Assembly: GCA_000438415.1 (NCBI GenBank)
Contig: FR902239.1
Location: forward strand, 1 to 37,201
Length of the DNA: 37,201 nucleotides
Direction of reading: 5' to 3'
Origin: Clostridium sp. CAG:628
GTDB lineage: Bacteria > Bacillota_I > Bacilli_A > RF39 > UBA660
Shown one piece after another: positions 8,503 to 16,944 of this stretch. Each line of letters begins with the position of its first letter. The first letter of the stretch is position 1. Below the pieces are notes generated by a model. The model was not told the DNA's origin. It made no database searches and saw only the letters and a list, made by a program, of their open reading frames with translations. The translations under genes were made by a program, and so were the position numbers.

Positions 8503-8946
8503 CTAAATCACCTCTGCTTTTCCACCATTGCTTTCTATTTTGTTAATAGCTGTATTTGTAAATAAATTAGCTTTTACTGTTAATTTCTTAGTTAGTTCAC
8601 CACTTCCTAAAATTTTAATTCCACTTAATTCTTTTTTTACTAATCCAGCTTCTTTTAACATTTCTGGTGTTACAGTTGTGTTATCTTCAAATCTGTTAAG
8701 GTCACTTACATTTACTACTGAATATCTTGTAGTAAACATTTTGTTATTAAATCCTCTTCTTGGAAGTCTTTTGTATAATGGAGTTTGTCCACCTTCAAAC
8801 CATGGTTTGATACTTGCTCCAGAACGAGCTTTTTGACCTTTTTCACCACGACCACTTGTTTTTCCTAATCCGCTTCCTGGTCCTCTACCTACTATTTTTC
8901 TTTTTTGAGTAGATCCAGGATTCATTTTTAATTCATTTAATTTCAT
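8503..8946 (-). CDS. rplO: 50S ribosomal protein L15
   Basis: A 147-residue L15 with the basic, Gly-rich N-terminal arm (KRKIVGRGPGSGLGKTSGRG, then GQKARSG) that threads into 23S rRNA, followed by the globular C-terminal fold ending VKANLFTNTAINKIESNGGK. The start overlaps the rpsE stop by one base (TAATG). In most Bacilli rpmD lies between rpsE and rplO; here there is no room for it. Confidence 0.97.
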   Translation of the reverse strand: MKLNELKMNPGSTQKRKIVGRGPGSGLGKTSGRGEKGQKARSGASIKPWFEGGQTPLYKRLPRRGFNNKMFTTRYSVVNVSDLNRFEDNTTVTPEMLKEAGLVKKELSGIKILGSGELTKKLTVKANLFTNTAINKIESNGGKAEVI

Positions 8947-9488
8947 TATCCTATAATCTCCTCTACTGTTTTACCACGTAAACTTGCAATATGACTTGCA
9001 CTTTTTTGTTGTTTTAATGCATCCATTGCAGCTTTTGCAGTATTTATTTGTGTATTACTTCCAAGTGATTTAGATACTATATCTTTTACACCAGCAAGTT
9101 CTAATACGTTACGAACTGGTCCACCAGCGATGATACCACTTCCGGCTTTAGCAGGTTTAACTAATACTTTAGCAGCTCCACATTTACCAATTGCTTCATG
9201 ACTTAATGTTCTACCTTCAACTAAGTTAATTGATATAACATTTTTTTCAGCAGCCTTAATAGCTTTTGAGATTGCTGTTGGAACTTCTGAAGCTTTTCCT
9301 GTTCCTAAACCAACTTTACCTTTTCTATCACCTACAGCAACTGTTGCTGTGAATCTCATTGTACGTCCACCTTTAGTTGTTTTAGATACACGTCCAATTG
9401 ATATTACTTTTTCCTCGTAAGGACTTTTTTTAACAAATTCTCTTTTGTTATTTCTATCATTTTTTCTATCTTTTTTATTATTTTCCAT
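8946..9488 (-). CDS. rpsE: 30S ribosomal protein S5
   Basis: A 180-residue S5, slightly long because of a Lys- and Asn-rich N-terminal extension of about 25 residues. It contains the double-stranded RNA-binding-like domain (YEEKVISIGRVSKTTKGGR, residues 24-42) and the C-terminal S5 fold with GKCGAAKVLVKPAKAGSGI. S5 sits at the mRNA entry site and affects decoding fidelity. It is one-base coupled to rplO and lies 12 bases after rplR. Confidence 0.97.
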   Translation of the reverse strand: MENNKKDRKNDRNNKREFVKKSPYEEKVISIGRVSKTTKGGRTMRFTATVAVGDRKGKVGLGTGKASEVPTAISKAIKAAEKNVISINLVEGRTLSHEAIGKCGAAKVLVKPAKAGSGIIAGGPVRNVLELAGVKDIVSKSLGSNTQINTAKAAMDALKQQKSASHIASLRGKTVEEIIG

Positions 9489-9500
9489 CTTAGTCCTCCT

Positions 9501-9854
9501 TTAGAATTTAAGCCCTGCTTCTCTAGCTGCATTGGCTAAAGATTCGACTTTTCCATGATATTGATATCCACCACGGTCAAATACTACTTCAGTAATACCT
9601 TTTTCTTGTGCACGTTTAGCTATTTCAGTTCCTACTTGTTTTGCTACTTCTACATTTAGTCCTTTTAATTTCATATCTAAACTAGAGGCACTTACTAAAG
9701 TTTTACCAGTTGTGTCATCGATTATTTGAGCATAGATGTTAGTATTACTTCTAAATACATTTAATCTTGGTATTTCGCTTGTTCCAGATAAGTTTTTTCT
9801 TATTCTAGCATGTCTTTTTAAACGATTTACATTTTTACTTTCTTTCTTTATCAT
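9501..9854 (-). CDS. rplR: 50S ribosomal protein L18
   Basis: A 117-residue L18, which carries 5S rRNA into the central protuberance together with L5. The basic N-terminal arm (RLKRHARIRKNLSGT) and the C-terminal signature FDRGGYQYHGKVESLANAAR are intact. Length is normal, and AGGAGG precedes the start 11 bases after rplF. Confidence 0.97.
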   Translation of the reverse strand: MIKKESKNVNRLKRHARIRKNLSGTSEIPRLNVFRSNTNIYAQIIDDTTGKTLVSASSLDMKLKGLNVEVAKQVGTEIAKRAQEKGITEVVFDRGGYQYHGKVESLANAAREAGLKF

Positions 9855-9865
9855 ACTTTACCTCC

Positions 9866-10402
9866 TTATGCAGCTTTCTTTCCTTCCTTACGTCTTATAA
9901 ATTCGTCTTTATACTTAATACCTTTACCTTTATATGGTTCTGGTCCACGTACTTTACGAACTTGTGCTGCGAACTCTCCAACTACTTGTTTATCAAATCC
10001 CATTATATTTAATTCAGTTTGACTTGGAGCTTCAATTGTAATTCCTTTTGGAGCTTCCATTTTAACTGGATGACTATAACCAGCACTTATTGTTAAAGTG
10101 TTTCCGGCTACTTGGAATCTGTAACCTACACCATTGATTTCTAATTCTTTTTTGAAACCAGTACTTACACCTTCTATCATATTTTTGATGTTAGCATTTG
10201 TTGTTCCATGTAATTGTTTTAGTTCCTTAGAATCATTTTCTCTTGTAACTGTTACGTTACCATTATCTACTGATACTTGAATTCCAGGTTTAACTTCTAG
10301 TTCTAAACTACCAAGTTTTCCTGATACTGATACACGACTATCATTAACATTAACTGTTACACCTTCAGGTATAACTAATATTCTTTTACCTATTCTACTC
10401 AT
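9866..10402 (-). CDS. rplF: 50S ribosomal protein L6
   Basis: A 178-residue L6 with its two repeated alpha-beta domains and the C-terminal signature RKVRGPEPYKGKGIKYKDE (residues 148-166). It binds 23S rRNA near the sarcin-ricin and GTPase-factor region. Start SRIGKRILVIPEGV and length fit the family. It follows rpsH by 9 bases. Confidence 0.98.
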   Translation of the reverse strand: MSRIGKRILVIPEGVTVNVNDSRVSVSGKLGSLELEVKPGIQVSVDNGNVTVTRENDSKELKQLHGTTNANIKNMIEGVSTGFKKELEINGVGYRFQVAGNTLTISAGYSHPVKMEAPKGITIEAPSQTELNIMGFDKQVVGEFAAQVRKVRGPEPYKGKGIKYKDEFIRRKEGKKAA

Positions 10403-10411
10403 AATTACTCC

Positions 10412-10804
10412 TTACCAGATGTATGCAAGAATTTCTCCACCTAAGTTTTCTTTTCTTGCTTCCTTATCTGTCATTATTCCTTTAGAAGTAGATACAATAG
10501 CTATTCCTAAACCATTTAATACTTTTGGTACTTCGTTTGCTTTAACGTAAACTCTTAAACCAGGTTTGCTGATTCTTTTAAGTCCTGTTATAACTTTTTC
10601 TTTCTTAGCACCATATTTTAAATTTATTATTAGTTTTTCAGCTGCACCATCTTTAACAGCTTCAAATCCTTCAATGTATCCTTCATTTGTTAATATTGTC
10701 GCGATTTCTTTTGTCATTTTTGAACCAAGTACTTCAACTTTTGTATATTTCATTGCAAGTGCATTACGCATTCTTGTAAGCATATCTGAAATTATATCAT
10801 TCAT
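10412..10804 (-). CDS. rpsH: 30S ribosomal protein S8
   Basis: A 130-residue S8, a primary 16S binder of the central domain. It shows the N-terminal DMLTRMRNALAMKYTKVEV block and the C-terminal signature IVSTSKGIMTDKEARKENLGGE (residues 103-124), ending AYIW. In E. coli this protein is the spc operon autoregulator; no equivalent site is obvious here. Spacing to rpsN is 18 bases. Confidence 0.97.
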   Translation of the reverse strand: MNDIISDMLTRMRNALAMKYTKVEVLGSKMTKEIATILTNEGYIEGFEAVKDGAAEKLIINLKYGAKKEKVITGLKRISKPGLRVYVKANEVPKVLNGLGIAIVSTSKGIMTDKEARKENLGGEILAYIW

Positions 10805-10822
10805 TACTATAGTCCTCCCTTC

Positions 10823-11008
10823 TTACCAACTAGACTTTTTAACGCCTGGTATTTGTCCTTTGTAAGCTAGTTCTCTAAAGCAAATACGGCATAGTCCGAA
10901 TTTTCTTAATACTCCGTGAGGTCTTCCACATCTTTCGCATCTAGTGTAATTTCTTACAGCAAATTTGCTACCTCTTTTTTGACTAACTTTTTTACTTGTT
11001 TTTGCCAT
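10823..11008 (-). CDS. rpsN: 30S ribosomal protein S14, zinc type
   Basis: A 61-residue short-form (type Z) S14 with the two zinc knuckle pairs CERCGRPH and CRIC, and the C-terminal AYKGQIPGVKKSSW. The short zinc-binding form is the usual one in low-GC Firmicutes; the longer zinc-independent paralogue is not in this window. It lies between rplE and rpsH with an AGGAGG site. Confidence 0.98.
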   Translation of the reverse strand: MAKTSKKVSQKRGSKFAVRNYTRCERCGRPHGVLRKFGLCRICFRELAYKGQIPGVKKSSW

Positions 11009-11020
11009 TACTTCGACCTC

Positions 11021-11560
11021 CTATTTCTTGAAAGGTAAACCAAAACCACTTAGTAATTCTAAAGCTTCTTCATTTGTATTAGCAGTTGTTACTATTACAA
11101 TATCAAGACCTCTAGTTTTAATTACTTGATCGTAGTCTACTTCTGGGAATATAAGTTGTTCTTTAATTCCTAAAGTATAGTTTCCTCTTCCATCAAAACT
11201 TCCTTTTGAGATTCCTCTAAAGTCACGTACACGAGGTAATGCTATGTTAATTAGTTTTTCTAAGAATACATACATTCTTTCTCCACGTAGTGTAACTTTG
11301 CAACCAATTTTGTTTCCTTCTCTTAATTTAAATCCTGCGATTGATTTTTTAGCTTTTGTAACAACTGGTTTTTGTCCAGCGATTACAGTTAATTCTTTAA
11401 CAGCAGCATCTAAGTATTTAGAATCAGTAGTTGCATCTCCTACACCCATGTTAAGTACGATTTTTTCTAGTTTTGGAACTTCCATTTTAGAAGTGTATCC
11501 AAATTTTTCTATAAGAGCAGGAGTTATTTCTTCATTATATTTTTTCTTTAATGTTTCCAT
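11021..11560 (-). CDS. rplE: 50S ribosomal protein L5
   Basis: A 179-residue L5 that binds 5S rRNA and forms the central-protuberance bridge to S13. Visible signatures are EVPKLEKIVLNMGVGDA, the KSIAGFKLREGNKIGCKVTL region (residues 88-107) and RVRDFRGISKGSFDGRGNY. Length is standard. It follows rplX by 11 bases. Confidence 0.98.
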   Translation of the reverse strand: METLKKKYNEEITPALIEKFGYTSKMEVPKLEKIVLNMGVGDATTDSKYLDAAVKELTVIAGQKPVVTKAKKSIAGFKLREGNKIGCKVTLRGERMYVFLEKLINIALPRVRDFRGISKGSFDGRGNYTLGIKEQLIFPEVDYDQVIKTRGLDIVIVTTANTNEEALELLSGFGLPFKK

Positions 11561-11571
11561 GTTATTTCCTC

Positions 11572-11832
11572 CTATTTAGATTCTTTCTTAGATTTTTTGT
11601 TTTCTTTCTTTTCTTCAGAAAGAACAATTACATTTGAAATATGAATAGGAGCTTCAGTTTCAAGAATTCCACCTGTTTCGTTAGTTCTATTAGGTTTAAC
11701 GTGTTTTTTAACGATGTTTACACCTTCAACTATAACTCTAGATTCGCTTCTTAAAACTTTTGATACTTTTCCTTCTTTACCTTTGTTTGAACCAGTAATT
11801 ACTCTTACCTTATCTCCAACTTTAATTTTCAT
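11572..11832 (-). CDS. rplX: 50S ribosomal protein L24
   Basis: An 86-residue L24 assembly initiator. The N-terminal KOW motif reads KVGDKVRVITGSNKGKEGKV, followed by VEGVNIVKKHVKPN. The family core is shortish, and the C-terminus carries a charged Lys/Glu tail (EEKKENKKSKKESK) in place of the usual conserved end. It lies 12 bases after rplN. Confidence 0.96.
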   Translation of the reverse strand: MKIKVGDKVRVITGSNKGKEGKVSKVLRSESRVIVEGVNIVKKHVKPNRTNETGGILETEAPIHISNVIVLSEEKKENKKSKKESK

Positions 11833-11844
11833 CTAGTACCCCTC

Positions 11845-12213
11845 CTATAATACTTCTGGTGCAAGAGACACGATTTTCATGAAATCTTTATCACGAAGTT
11901 CTCTAGCAACCGGTCCTAGAACACGTGTTCCTACAGGACTCTTATCATCTTTAATTAGAACACAAGCATTGTCATCAAATTTGATGTGTGAACCATCTGG
12001 TCTTTCTACGCCTTTAACTGTTCTAACTATTACAGCCTTTACGACTTTTCCCTTTTTAACGTTAGAGTTAGGTATTGCCTTTTTAACAGTTCCTACTACA
12101 ACGTCTCCAATATTTCCGCTTCTTACGAATGAGCCACCAAGTACTCTTATAACTAAGATTTCTCTTGCTCCAGAGTTATCAGCAACTTTTAAACGGCTTT
12201 CTGGTTGTACCAT
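11845..12213 (-). CDS. rplN: 50S ribosomal protein L14
   Basis: A 122-residue L14 of exact family length, beginning MVQPESRLKVADNSGAREI and ending MKIVSLAPEVL. The signature KKGKVVKAVIVRTVKG is intact. L14 forms an intersubunit bridge and is the RsfS silencing-factor site in many bacteria. It follows rpsQ by 19 bases. Confidence 0.98.
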   Translation of the reverse strand: MVQPESRLKVADNSGAREILVIRVLGGSFVRSGNIGDVVVGTVKKAIPNSNVKKGKVVKAVIVRTVKGVERPDGSHIKFDDNACVLIKDDKSPVGTRVLGPVARELRDKDFMKIVSLAPEVL

Positions 12214-12232
12214 TAATACTCACGTTCCTTTC

Positions 12233-12490
12233 TTAAAGTACGATAGCTTCTTCAATAATGCTATCTAATACATATCTTTTTGTTTTTGAAAGTGGACGAC
12301 ATGCTACTATTTTAACAGTATCTCCTACTTTTGCTTTGTTTTCTTCATCATGTGCTTTATATTTTTTAGAGTATTTAACTCTTTTTTTGTATAGTGGGTG
12401 GTTTTTATAAGTTTCTGTTAAAACAACTATTGTTTTATCCATTCCAGTACTTATTACTTTTCCAACTATTGTTTCTTTAGTCTTTTCCAT
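12233..12490 (-). CDS. rpsQ: 30S ribosomal protein S17
   Basis: An 85-residue OB-fold primary 16S binder. Landmarks are GKVISTGMDKTIVVLTET, HPLYKKRVKYSKKYKAHDEE (residues 32-51) and GDTVKIVACRPLSKTKRYVL. Start and length agree with bacterial S17. It lies 8 bases after rpmC. Confidence 0.97.
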   Translation of the reverse strand: MEKTKETIVGKVISTGMDKTIVVLTETYKNHPLYKKRVKYSKKYKAHDEENKAKVGDTVKIVACRPLSKTKRYVLDSIIEEAIVL

Positions 12491-12498
12491 AGTTCCTC

Positions 12499-12693
12499 CT
12501 ACTTATCTTCCTTGCGTTCGTTAAGTACAGTTTTTAATCTAGCGATGTCATGACGCATTTGTTTGATTTTGTGTGGTTTATCTAAAGAACCAGTGGCACT
12601 ACTGAAACGTAAATTCCATAATTCAGCTTTTAATTCAACAATATTCTTATTGATTTCTTCAGTTGTCATTTTTCTTATTTCACTAGTTTTCAT
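12499..12693 (-). CDS. rpmC: 50S ribosomal protein L29
   Basis: A 64-residue two-helix protein near the peptide exit tunnel. It begins MKTSEIRKMTTEEINKN and contains the family's ELWNLRFSSATGSLDKPHKI (residues 26-45). I use the ATG at 12693, not the GTG four codons upstream, because the GGTGA there serves as ribosome binding site and this start matches the family. It overlaps rplP by 11 bases. Confidence 0.95.
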   Translation of the reverse strand: MKTSEIRKMTTEEINKNIVELKAELWNLRFSSATGSLDKPHKIKQMRHDIARLKTVLNERKEDK

Positions 12694-13117
12694 TTGTTTC
12701 ACCACTTTCTTTCTTTATGAATTTTGTTTTGATAGGTAGTTTGTGACCAGCTAAACGGAAAGCTTCTCTAGCTGTTTCTTCTGTAACATCTGTCATTTCG
12801 AACATAATTTTACCTTCTTTAACTACTGCTACCCATTCTTCAACGTTACCTTTACCACTTCCCATACGAACTTCTAAAGGTTTTTTAGTTCTTGCTAAAT
12901 GAGGAAATATGTTAATAAATACTTTACCTCTTTTAGACTTTTTCATTTCTCTTGTCATAGCTACACGAGCTGCTTCTATTTGCCTTGCAGTTATATAAGC
13001 ACCTTCTTTAGCAACTAAGCCATATTCTCCGTAAGATAAGATATTCTTACCTTTACTTTTTCCTTCATAACTTATTCTGTGAGGTTTTCTATATTTAGTT
13101 CTTTTTGGAATTAGCAT
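12683..13117 (-). CDS. rplP: 50S ribosomal protein L16
   Basis: A 144-residue L16 that supports A-site tRNA and the peptidyl transferase region. It begins MLIPKRTKYRKPHR and carries the signatures RIEAARVAMTR-like (QIEAARVAMTREMKKSKRG) and RMGSGKGNVEEWVAVVKEGK. It overlaps rpsC by 23 bases and rpmC by 11, the tightest packing in the superoperon. Confidence 0.97.
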   Translation of the reverse strand: MLIPKRTKYRKPHRISYEGKSKGKNILSYGEYGLVAKEGAYITARQIEAARVAMTREMKKSKRGKVFINIFPHLARTKKPLEVRMGSGKGNVEEWVAVVKEGKIMFEMTDVTEETAREAFRLAGHKLPIKTKFIKKESGETNEN

Positions 13118-13772
13118 TTACATTACCTCCCTTATTTCCTTTGGCAGGAAGGATTTCTCCTTTGTAAATCCATACTTTAACACCTATCTTACCATAGATT
13201 GTGTTAGCTTCTTTATGACTATAGTCAATATCAGCTCTTAAAGTATGTAGTGGTACAGTTCCTTCTGAGTATCCTTCGCTTCTTGCTATTTCAGCACCAT
13301 TTAAACGACCTGATACTAAAGTTTTAATACCTTTTGCTCCTGCTTTCATTGTATTTCTTATAGCTTTCTTTTGCGCTACTCTGAATGAAGCACGATTTTC
13401 GATTTGCATTGCTATTTGTTCTGCAACTAATGCTGCATTTAAATCTGGTTGTTTAATTTCTACTATTGAAATGTAAATATCTTCACCAGTTAATTTAGCA
13501 AGTTCTTTTTTGTGCTTTTCAATTCCTTCACCACCACGTCCGATTACTACACCAGGTTTAGCAGTGTTGATTATTACATTAGTTCTTTTGTTATTTCTTT
13601 CAATAACAATATTTGCGACTGAGCTACCTTTAAGATTCTTTTCTAAATACTTACGAATTTTCATATCAGTATTTAAGTATTTAGCGAAATCTTTATTTGA
13701 TGCGAACCATTTACTTTCCCAGTCTTTATTGATTCCTATTCTTAGTCCGACTGGACTTACCTTTTGTCCCAT
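13095..13772 (-). CDS. rpsC: 30S ribosomal protein S3
   Basis: A 225-residue S3 of the mRNA entry pore, with an N-terminal KH domain (GVVIGRGGEGIEKHKKEL) and a C-terminal S3 domain (GRLNGAEIARSEGYSEGTVP, HTLRADIDYSHKEA). The tail after KVWIYKGEILPAKGNKGG is short and Asn-rich and overlaps rplP. It lies 3 bases after rplV. Confidence 0.98.
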   Translation of the reverse strand: MGQKVSPVGLRIGINKDWESKWFASNKDFAKYLNTDMKIRKYLEKNLKGSSVANIVIERNNKRTNVIINTAKPGVVIGRGGEGIEKHKKELAKLTGEDIYISIVEIKQPDLNAALVAEQIAMQIENRASFRVAQKKAIRNTMKAGAKGIKTLVSGRLNGAEIARSEGYSEGTVPLHTLRADIDYSHKEANTIYGKIGVKVWIYKGEILPAKGNKGGNVNANSKKN

Positions 13773-13775
13773 AGC

Positions 13776-14117
13776 TTAGTCCTCCTTCTTGTCACTAACT
13801 TTTACAAAGATGTGACTTGTTCTTTTATCACGTTTGTCAACGCTTCCACGTGATGCGATTTTACTTCTTTTTAATGTGACTCCTTCGTTGATGTATGTTT
13901 CAACAACGTATAAGTCATCTTCTTTTAACCCTAGATTATTTACTGCGTTTGCAACAGCACTATCTAATACTTTCTTTATTAAACGACTAGCTTTAGTGTT
14001 AGTTGTTAATAAAATCATTCTTGCTTCCTTAACGCTTTTACCTCTTACAAGGTCAAGTGTCATTCTAGCTTTTCTAGGTGCGATCATGGCACCTTTATGT
14101 ATTGCATAAGTTTCCAT
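13776..14117 (-). CDS. rplV: 50S ribosomal protein L22
   Basis: A 113-residue L22 whose hairpin lines the exit tunnel, the region where macrolide-resistance mutations occur in other bacteria. It shows APRKARMTLDLVRGKSVKEA near the start and the tunnel-loop RSKIASRGSVDKRDKRTSHI near the end. Length is normal; it follows rpsS by 11 bases. Confidence 0.97.
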   Translation of the reverse strand: METYAIHKGAMIAPRKARMTLDLVRGKSVKEARMILLTTNTKASRLIKKVLDSAVANAVNNLGLKEDDLYVVETYINEGVTLKRSKIASRGSVDKRDKRTSHIFVKVSDKKED

Positions 14118-14128
14118 AATTTACCCTC

Positions 14129-14395
14129 CTATTTGTTATCGCCAGCATGTCCACCAAACTTACGAGTTAATGCAAACTCACCAAGTTTGTGTCCAACCAT
14201 GTCTTCAGTTACGTATACTGGAATAAAATCTTTTCCATTATGAACTGCAAATGTGTGTCCTACGAAATCTGGATATATAGTTGAACTACGTGACCAAGTT
14301 TTAATTACTTCTTTTTTTCCGCTTTCGTTTAGAGCTTGTACTTTCTTAAGTAATCTATCAAAAACGAAAGGTCCTTTTTTTAAACTTCTTGACAT
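14129..14395 (-). CDS. rpsS: 30S ribosomal protein S19
   Basis: An 88-residue S19 of the small-subunit head, beginning MSRSLKKGPFVFDRLLKK and containing HNGKDFIPVYVTEDMVGHKLGEFALTR (residues 50-76). I take the ATG at 14395, not the in-frame GTG two codons upstream, because AGGATTT is better spaced for it and the family starts at M(A/S)RS. It lies 15 bases after rplB. Confidence 0.95.
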   Translation of the reverse strand: MSRSLKKGPFVFDRLLKKVQALNESGKKEVIKTWSRSSTIYPDFVGHTFAVHNGKDFIPVYVTEDMVGHKLGEFALTRKFGGHAGDNK

Positions 14396-14410
14396 ACGCA
14401 CAAATCCTTT

Positions 14411-15241
14411 CTATTTATTTCTACGAGATACTATTAACTTCTCGCTAGCTTTCTTTGTTTTACGAGTTTTAAGTCCAAGAGCAGGTTTACCCCATGGAGT
14501 CATAGGTCCTTTTCTACCAACTGGTGCTTTACCTTCACCACCACCATGAGGGTGATCGTTAGGGTTCATAACACTACCACGAACTGTAGGTCTCCATCCC
14601 ATGTGTCTTTTTCTTCCTGCTTTTCCTAAATGAACTAATTCGTAATCTAAGTTACCAACAGTTCCTATAGTTGCACGACATACTCCCATAACTTTTCTTG
14701 TTTCACCAGACTTAAGTCTTAATAAAACATATTTTCCTTCTCTACCTAATATTTGTGCACTTGAACCAGCACCACGTGCAAGTTGTCCACCTTTACCAGG
14801 ATTTAATTCAACATTGTGTACTACTGTACCAACTGGAATGTTCATAAGTGGAAGAGCATTACCAACTTTGATATCAACATTTTCTCCACTTTCTATTTTA
14901 TCACCAACTTTTAAGTTTAAAGGTGCGATAATGTATCTTTTTTCTCCATCAGCATAAGTTATTAATGCAATGTTTGCACTTCTGTTTGGATCATATTCGA
15001 TACTTGTAACAGTCCCGATAACACCGTCTTTATTTCTTTTGAAATCTATTACACGATATTTTCTTTTAACTCCGCCACCTCTATGTCTTACAGTGATTTT
15101 TCCTTGATTGTTTCTTCCAGCATTGCTTTTAGCTTTTCTTAATAAACTTTTTTCAGGAGTACTTGATGTGATTTCTTCATTTACTAAAGTACTCATGTTT
15201 CTAGTTCCGTTAGTTATTGGTTTAAATTTCTTTATTGCCAT
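14411..15241 (-). CDS. rplB: 50S ribosomal protein L2
   Basis: A 276-residue L2 required for subunit association and peptidyl transfer. It begins MAIKKFKPITNGTRNMS, holds the RHRGGGVKRKYRVIDFKR block, and keeps the near-catalytic C-terminal signature VMNPNDHPHGGGEGKAPVGR with its conserved His. I start at the ATG at 15241: the upstream GTG codon is part of its AGGTGATT ribosome binding site. It lies 12 bases after rplW. Confidence 0.97.
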   Translation of the reverse strand: MAIKKFKPITNGTRNMSTLVNEEITSSTPEKSLLRKAKSNAGRNNQGKITVRHRGGGVKRKYRVIDFKRNKDGVIGTVTSIEYDPNRSANIALITYADGEKRYIIAPLNLKVGDKIESGENVDIKVGNALPLMNIPVGTVVHNVELNPGKGGQLARGAGSSAQILGREGKYVLLRLKSGETRKVMGVCRATIGTVGNLDYELVHLGKAGRKRHMGWRPTVRGSVMNPNDHPHGGGEGKAPVGRKGPMTPWGKPALGLKTRKTKKASEKLIVSRRNK

Positions 15242-15253
15242 TATAATCACCTA

Positions 15254-15523
15254 CTAAAACTCTATTGTAGAGCCTTCCTTAAGTTTTACATAAGCTTTTT
15301 TGTAAGGAGTTGTGTAACCAGTGTACTTTCCAACTCTTCTTTTTCTAGCTTGTGTATTAGTAGTGTTAACGCTTAAAACTTTAACGTTCCATTTGTTTTC
15401 AATAGCTTGTTTAATTTCTGTTTTGTTAGCAGATTTGTCAACTTTGAAAACGTATACGTTAGCACTAGCTAAGTTATTTGTTTTTTCAGTTATTACTGGT
15501 GCTTTTATTATTTCTATATTCAT
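15254..15523 (-). CDS. rplW: 50S ribosomal protein L23
   Basis: An 89-residue L23 at the tunnel exit, the docking point for trigger factor and SRP in other bacteria. It begins MNIEIIKAPVITEKTNN and contains YVFKVDKSANKTEIKQAIE and the basic loop ARKRRVGKYTGYTTPYKKA. It overlaps rplD by one base (TAATG), so the two are coupled. Confidence 0.97.
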   Translation of the reverse strand: MNIEIIKAPVITEKTNNLASANVYVFKVDKSANKTEIKQAIENKWNVKVLSVNTTNTQARKRRVGKYTGYTTPYKKAYVKLKEGSTIEF

Positions 15524-16146
15524 TATTTAAGCACCTCCTCTATTTTATTAACGCTTGCTACATCGATAAGTAAGTTATCTGCACCTACTAGGTCTAAAAC
15601 GTTAATACTTGATGGTTCAATAACATGTAAGTTAGTCATGTTTCTTGAAGCTAATACAACATTACCATTTTCTCCATCAGTTACTATTAATGTTTTACCA
15701 TTTAAGTTTAAAGTATTTAATGTGTTATTAAATTCTTTTGTTTTAGGTGAAGTTAATTCTAAACTATCAACTACGCATATTTCTTTATTTTGTAATTTAT
15801 CTGAAAGAGCACTTTTAATTGCAAGTCTTCTTTCTTTTTTATTCATTTTGAAACTATGACTTCTTGGTGTTGGTCCAAAAACAATTCCTCCACCTACCCA
15901 GTGAGGGGCTCTAATTGAACCTTGACGAGCACGTCCAGTTCCTTTTTGTCTCCAAGGTTTTTTTCCACCACCTGATACTTCACTTCTTCCTTTAGTATCA
16001 TGTGTACCTTGTCTTAATGAAGCCATTTGTAATCTTACTGCTTCACTTAATACTATTTCGTTTACTTCGATATTCCAGATAGCATCGTTTAATTCAACAG
16101 TGCTAGCTTTTTCTCCGTTTAGTTTTAATACATCTAATTTAGCCAT
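15523..16146 (-). CDS. rplD: 50S ribosomal protein L4
   Basis: A 207-residue L4 with the Arg/Gly-rich tunnel loop (KGRSEVSGGGKKPWRQKGTG, then RARQGSIRAPHWVGGGIVFGP) and the globular core. In E. coli L4 represses its own operon through the S10 leader; in Firmicutes this is not established, so I do not claim it here. It is one-base coupled on both sides, to rplC and rplW. Confidence 0.97.
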   Translation of the reverse strand: MAKLDVLKLNGEKASTVELNDAIWNIEVNEIVLSEAVRLQMASLRQGTHDTKGRSEVSGGGKKPWRQKGTGRARQGSIRAPHWVGGGIVFGPTPRSHSFKMNKKERRLAIKSALSDKLQNKEICVVDSLELTSPKTKEFNNTLNTLNLNGKTLIVTDGENGNVVLASRNMTNLHVIEPSSINVLDLVGADNLLIDVASVNKIEEVLK

Positions 16147-16922
16147 TATTCAGCATCCTCCTTTTCTGGAGTTTCTGTAGCAGTTTCTTCTGCAACTGGT
16201 GTTTCAACTGTTTCAGTTAGTTCTTCAGTTACTACTTCGTTATTTTCTATAACTTCTTCTACTACATATGAAACTAATTCTTTAGCTTCAACTTTTCCAC
16301 CGTTTTTAATAGCAGTTCTTACTATTACATAACCTTTTTTAGGTCCTGGTATATTACCACTTATTAGTAAGCAATTATTTTCTACATCAACTGCTATGAT
16401 TTCAAGGTTTTGAATTGTTACTGTTTCATTACCCATATGTCCTGGTAATTTCTTACCTTTTAAGACTCTCATTGGTCTCATTGGTCCACGAGAACCAACA
16501 GCTCTATGATAGTGTGAACCATGTCCCATAGGTCCTCTACTAAAGTTATGTCTCTTAATTGTTCCTTGGAAACCTTTACCTTTAGAAGTTCCTGTTACGT
16601 CTACTAGTTCTCCTACTTCGAATGTGTCTACACCGATTATTTGACCAACTTCATAGTTAGTTGTGTCTAATCCTTTAATCTCTTTTAAGAAGCGCTTAGG
16701 TGTAGTATTTGCTTTCTTAACATGTCCCATTTCTGGTTTATTAGATACTTTTTCTCTTTTTGTAAAAGCACCTAATTGAATACTATTATACCCATCTTTT
16801 TCTACTGTTTTGATTTGAGTTATAACGTTTGGTTCAACTTCTACTACAGTTACAGGTATAAGTAATCCGTTAGTTGTGAATACTTGTGTCATTCCAACTT
16901 TACGTCCTAAGATTCCTTTCAT
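16146..16922 (-). CDS. rplC: 50S ribosomal protein L3 with acidic C-terminal tail
   Basis: A 258-residue L3, longer than the usual roughly 209. The core is normal: GILGRKVGMTQVFTTNGLLI at the start, GTSKGKGFQGTIKRHNFSRG, and GHMGNETVTIQNLEI. After the normal end (about residue 212) comes a tail of about 45 residues dominated by Glu, Thr and Val (e.g. EEVIENNEVVTEELTETVE), which has no counterpart in typical L3. It is the second gene of the superoperon. Confidence 0.96.
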   Translation of the reverse strand: MKGILGRKVGMTQVFTTNGLLIPVTVVEVEPNVITQIKTVEKDGYNSIQLGAFTKREKVSNKPEMGHVKKANTTPKRFLKEIKGLDTTNYEVGQIIGVDTFEVGELVDVTGTSKGKGFQGTIKRHNFSRGPMGHGSHYHRAVGSRGPMRPMRVLKGKKLPGHMGNETVTIQNLEIIAVDVENNCLLISGNIPGPKKGYVIVRTAIKNGGKVEAKELVSYVVEEVIENNEVVTEELTETVETPVAEETATETPEKEDAE

Positions 16923-16944
16923 TATTTTTCCTCCCTACTAAATC

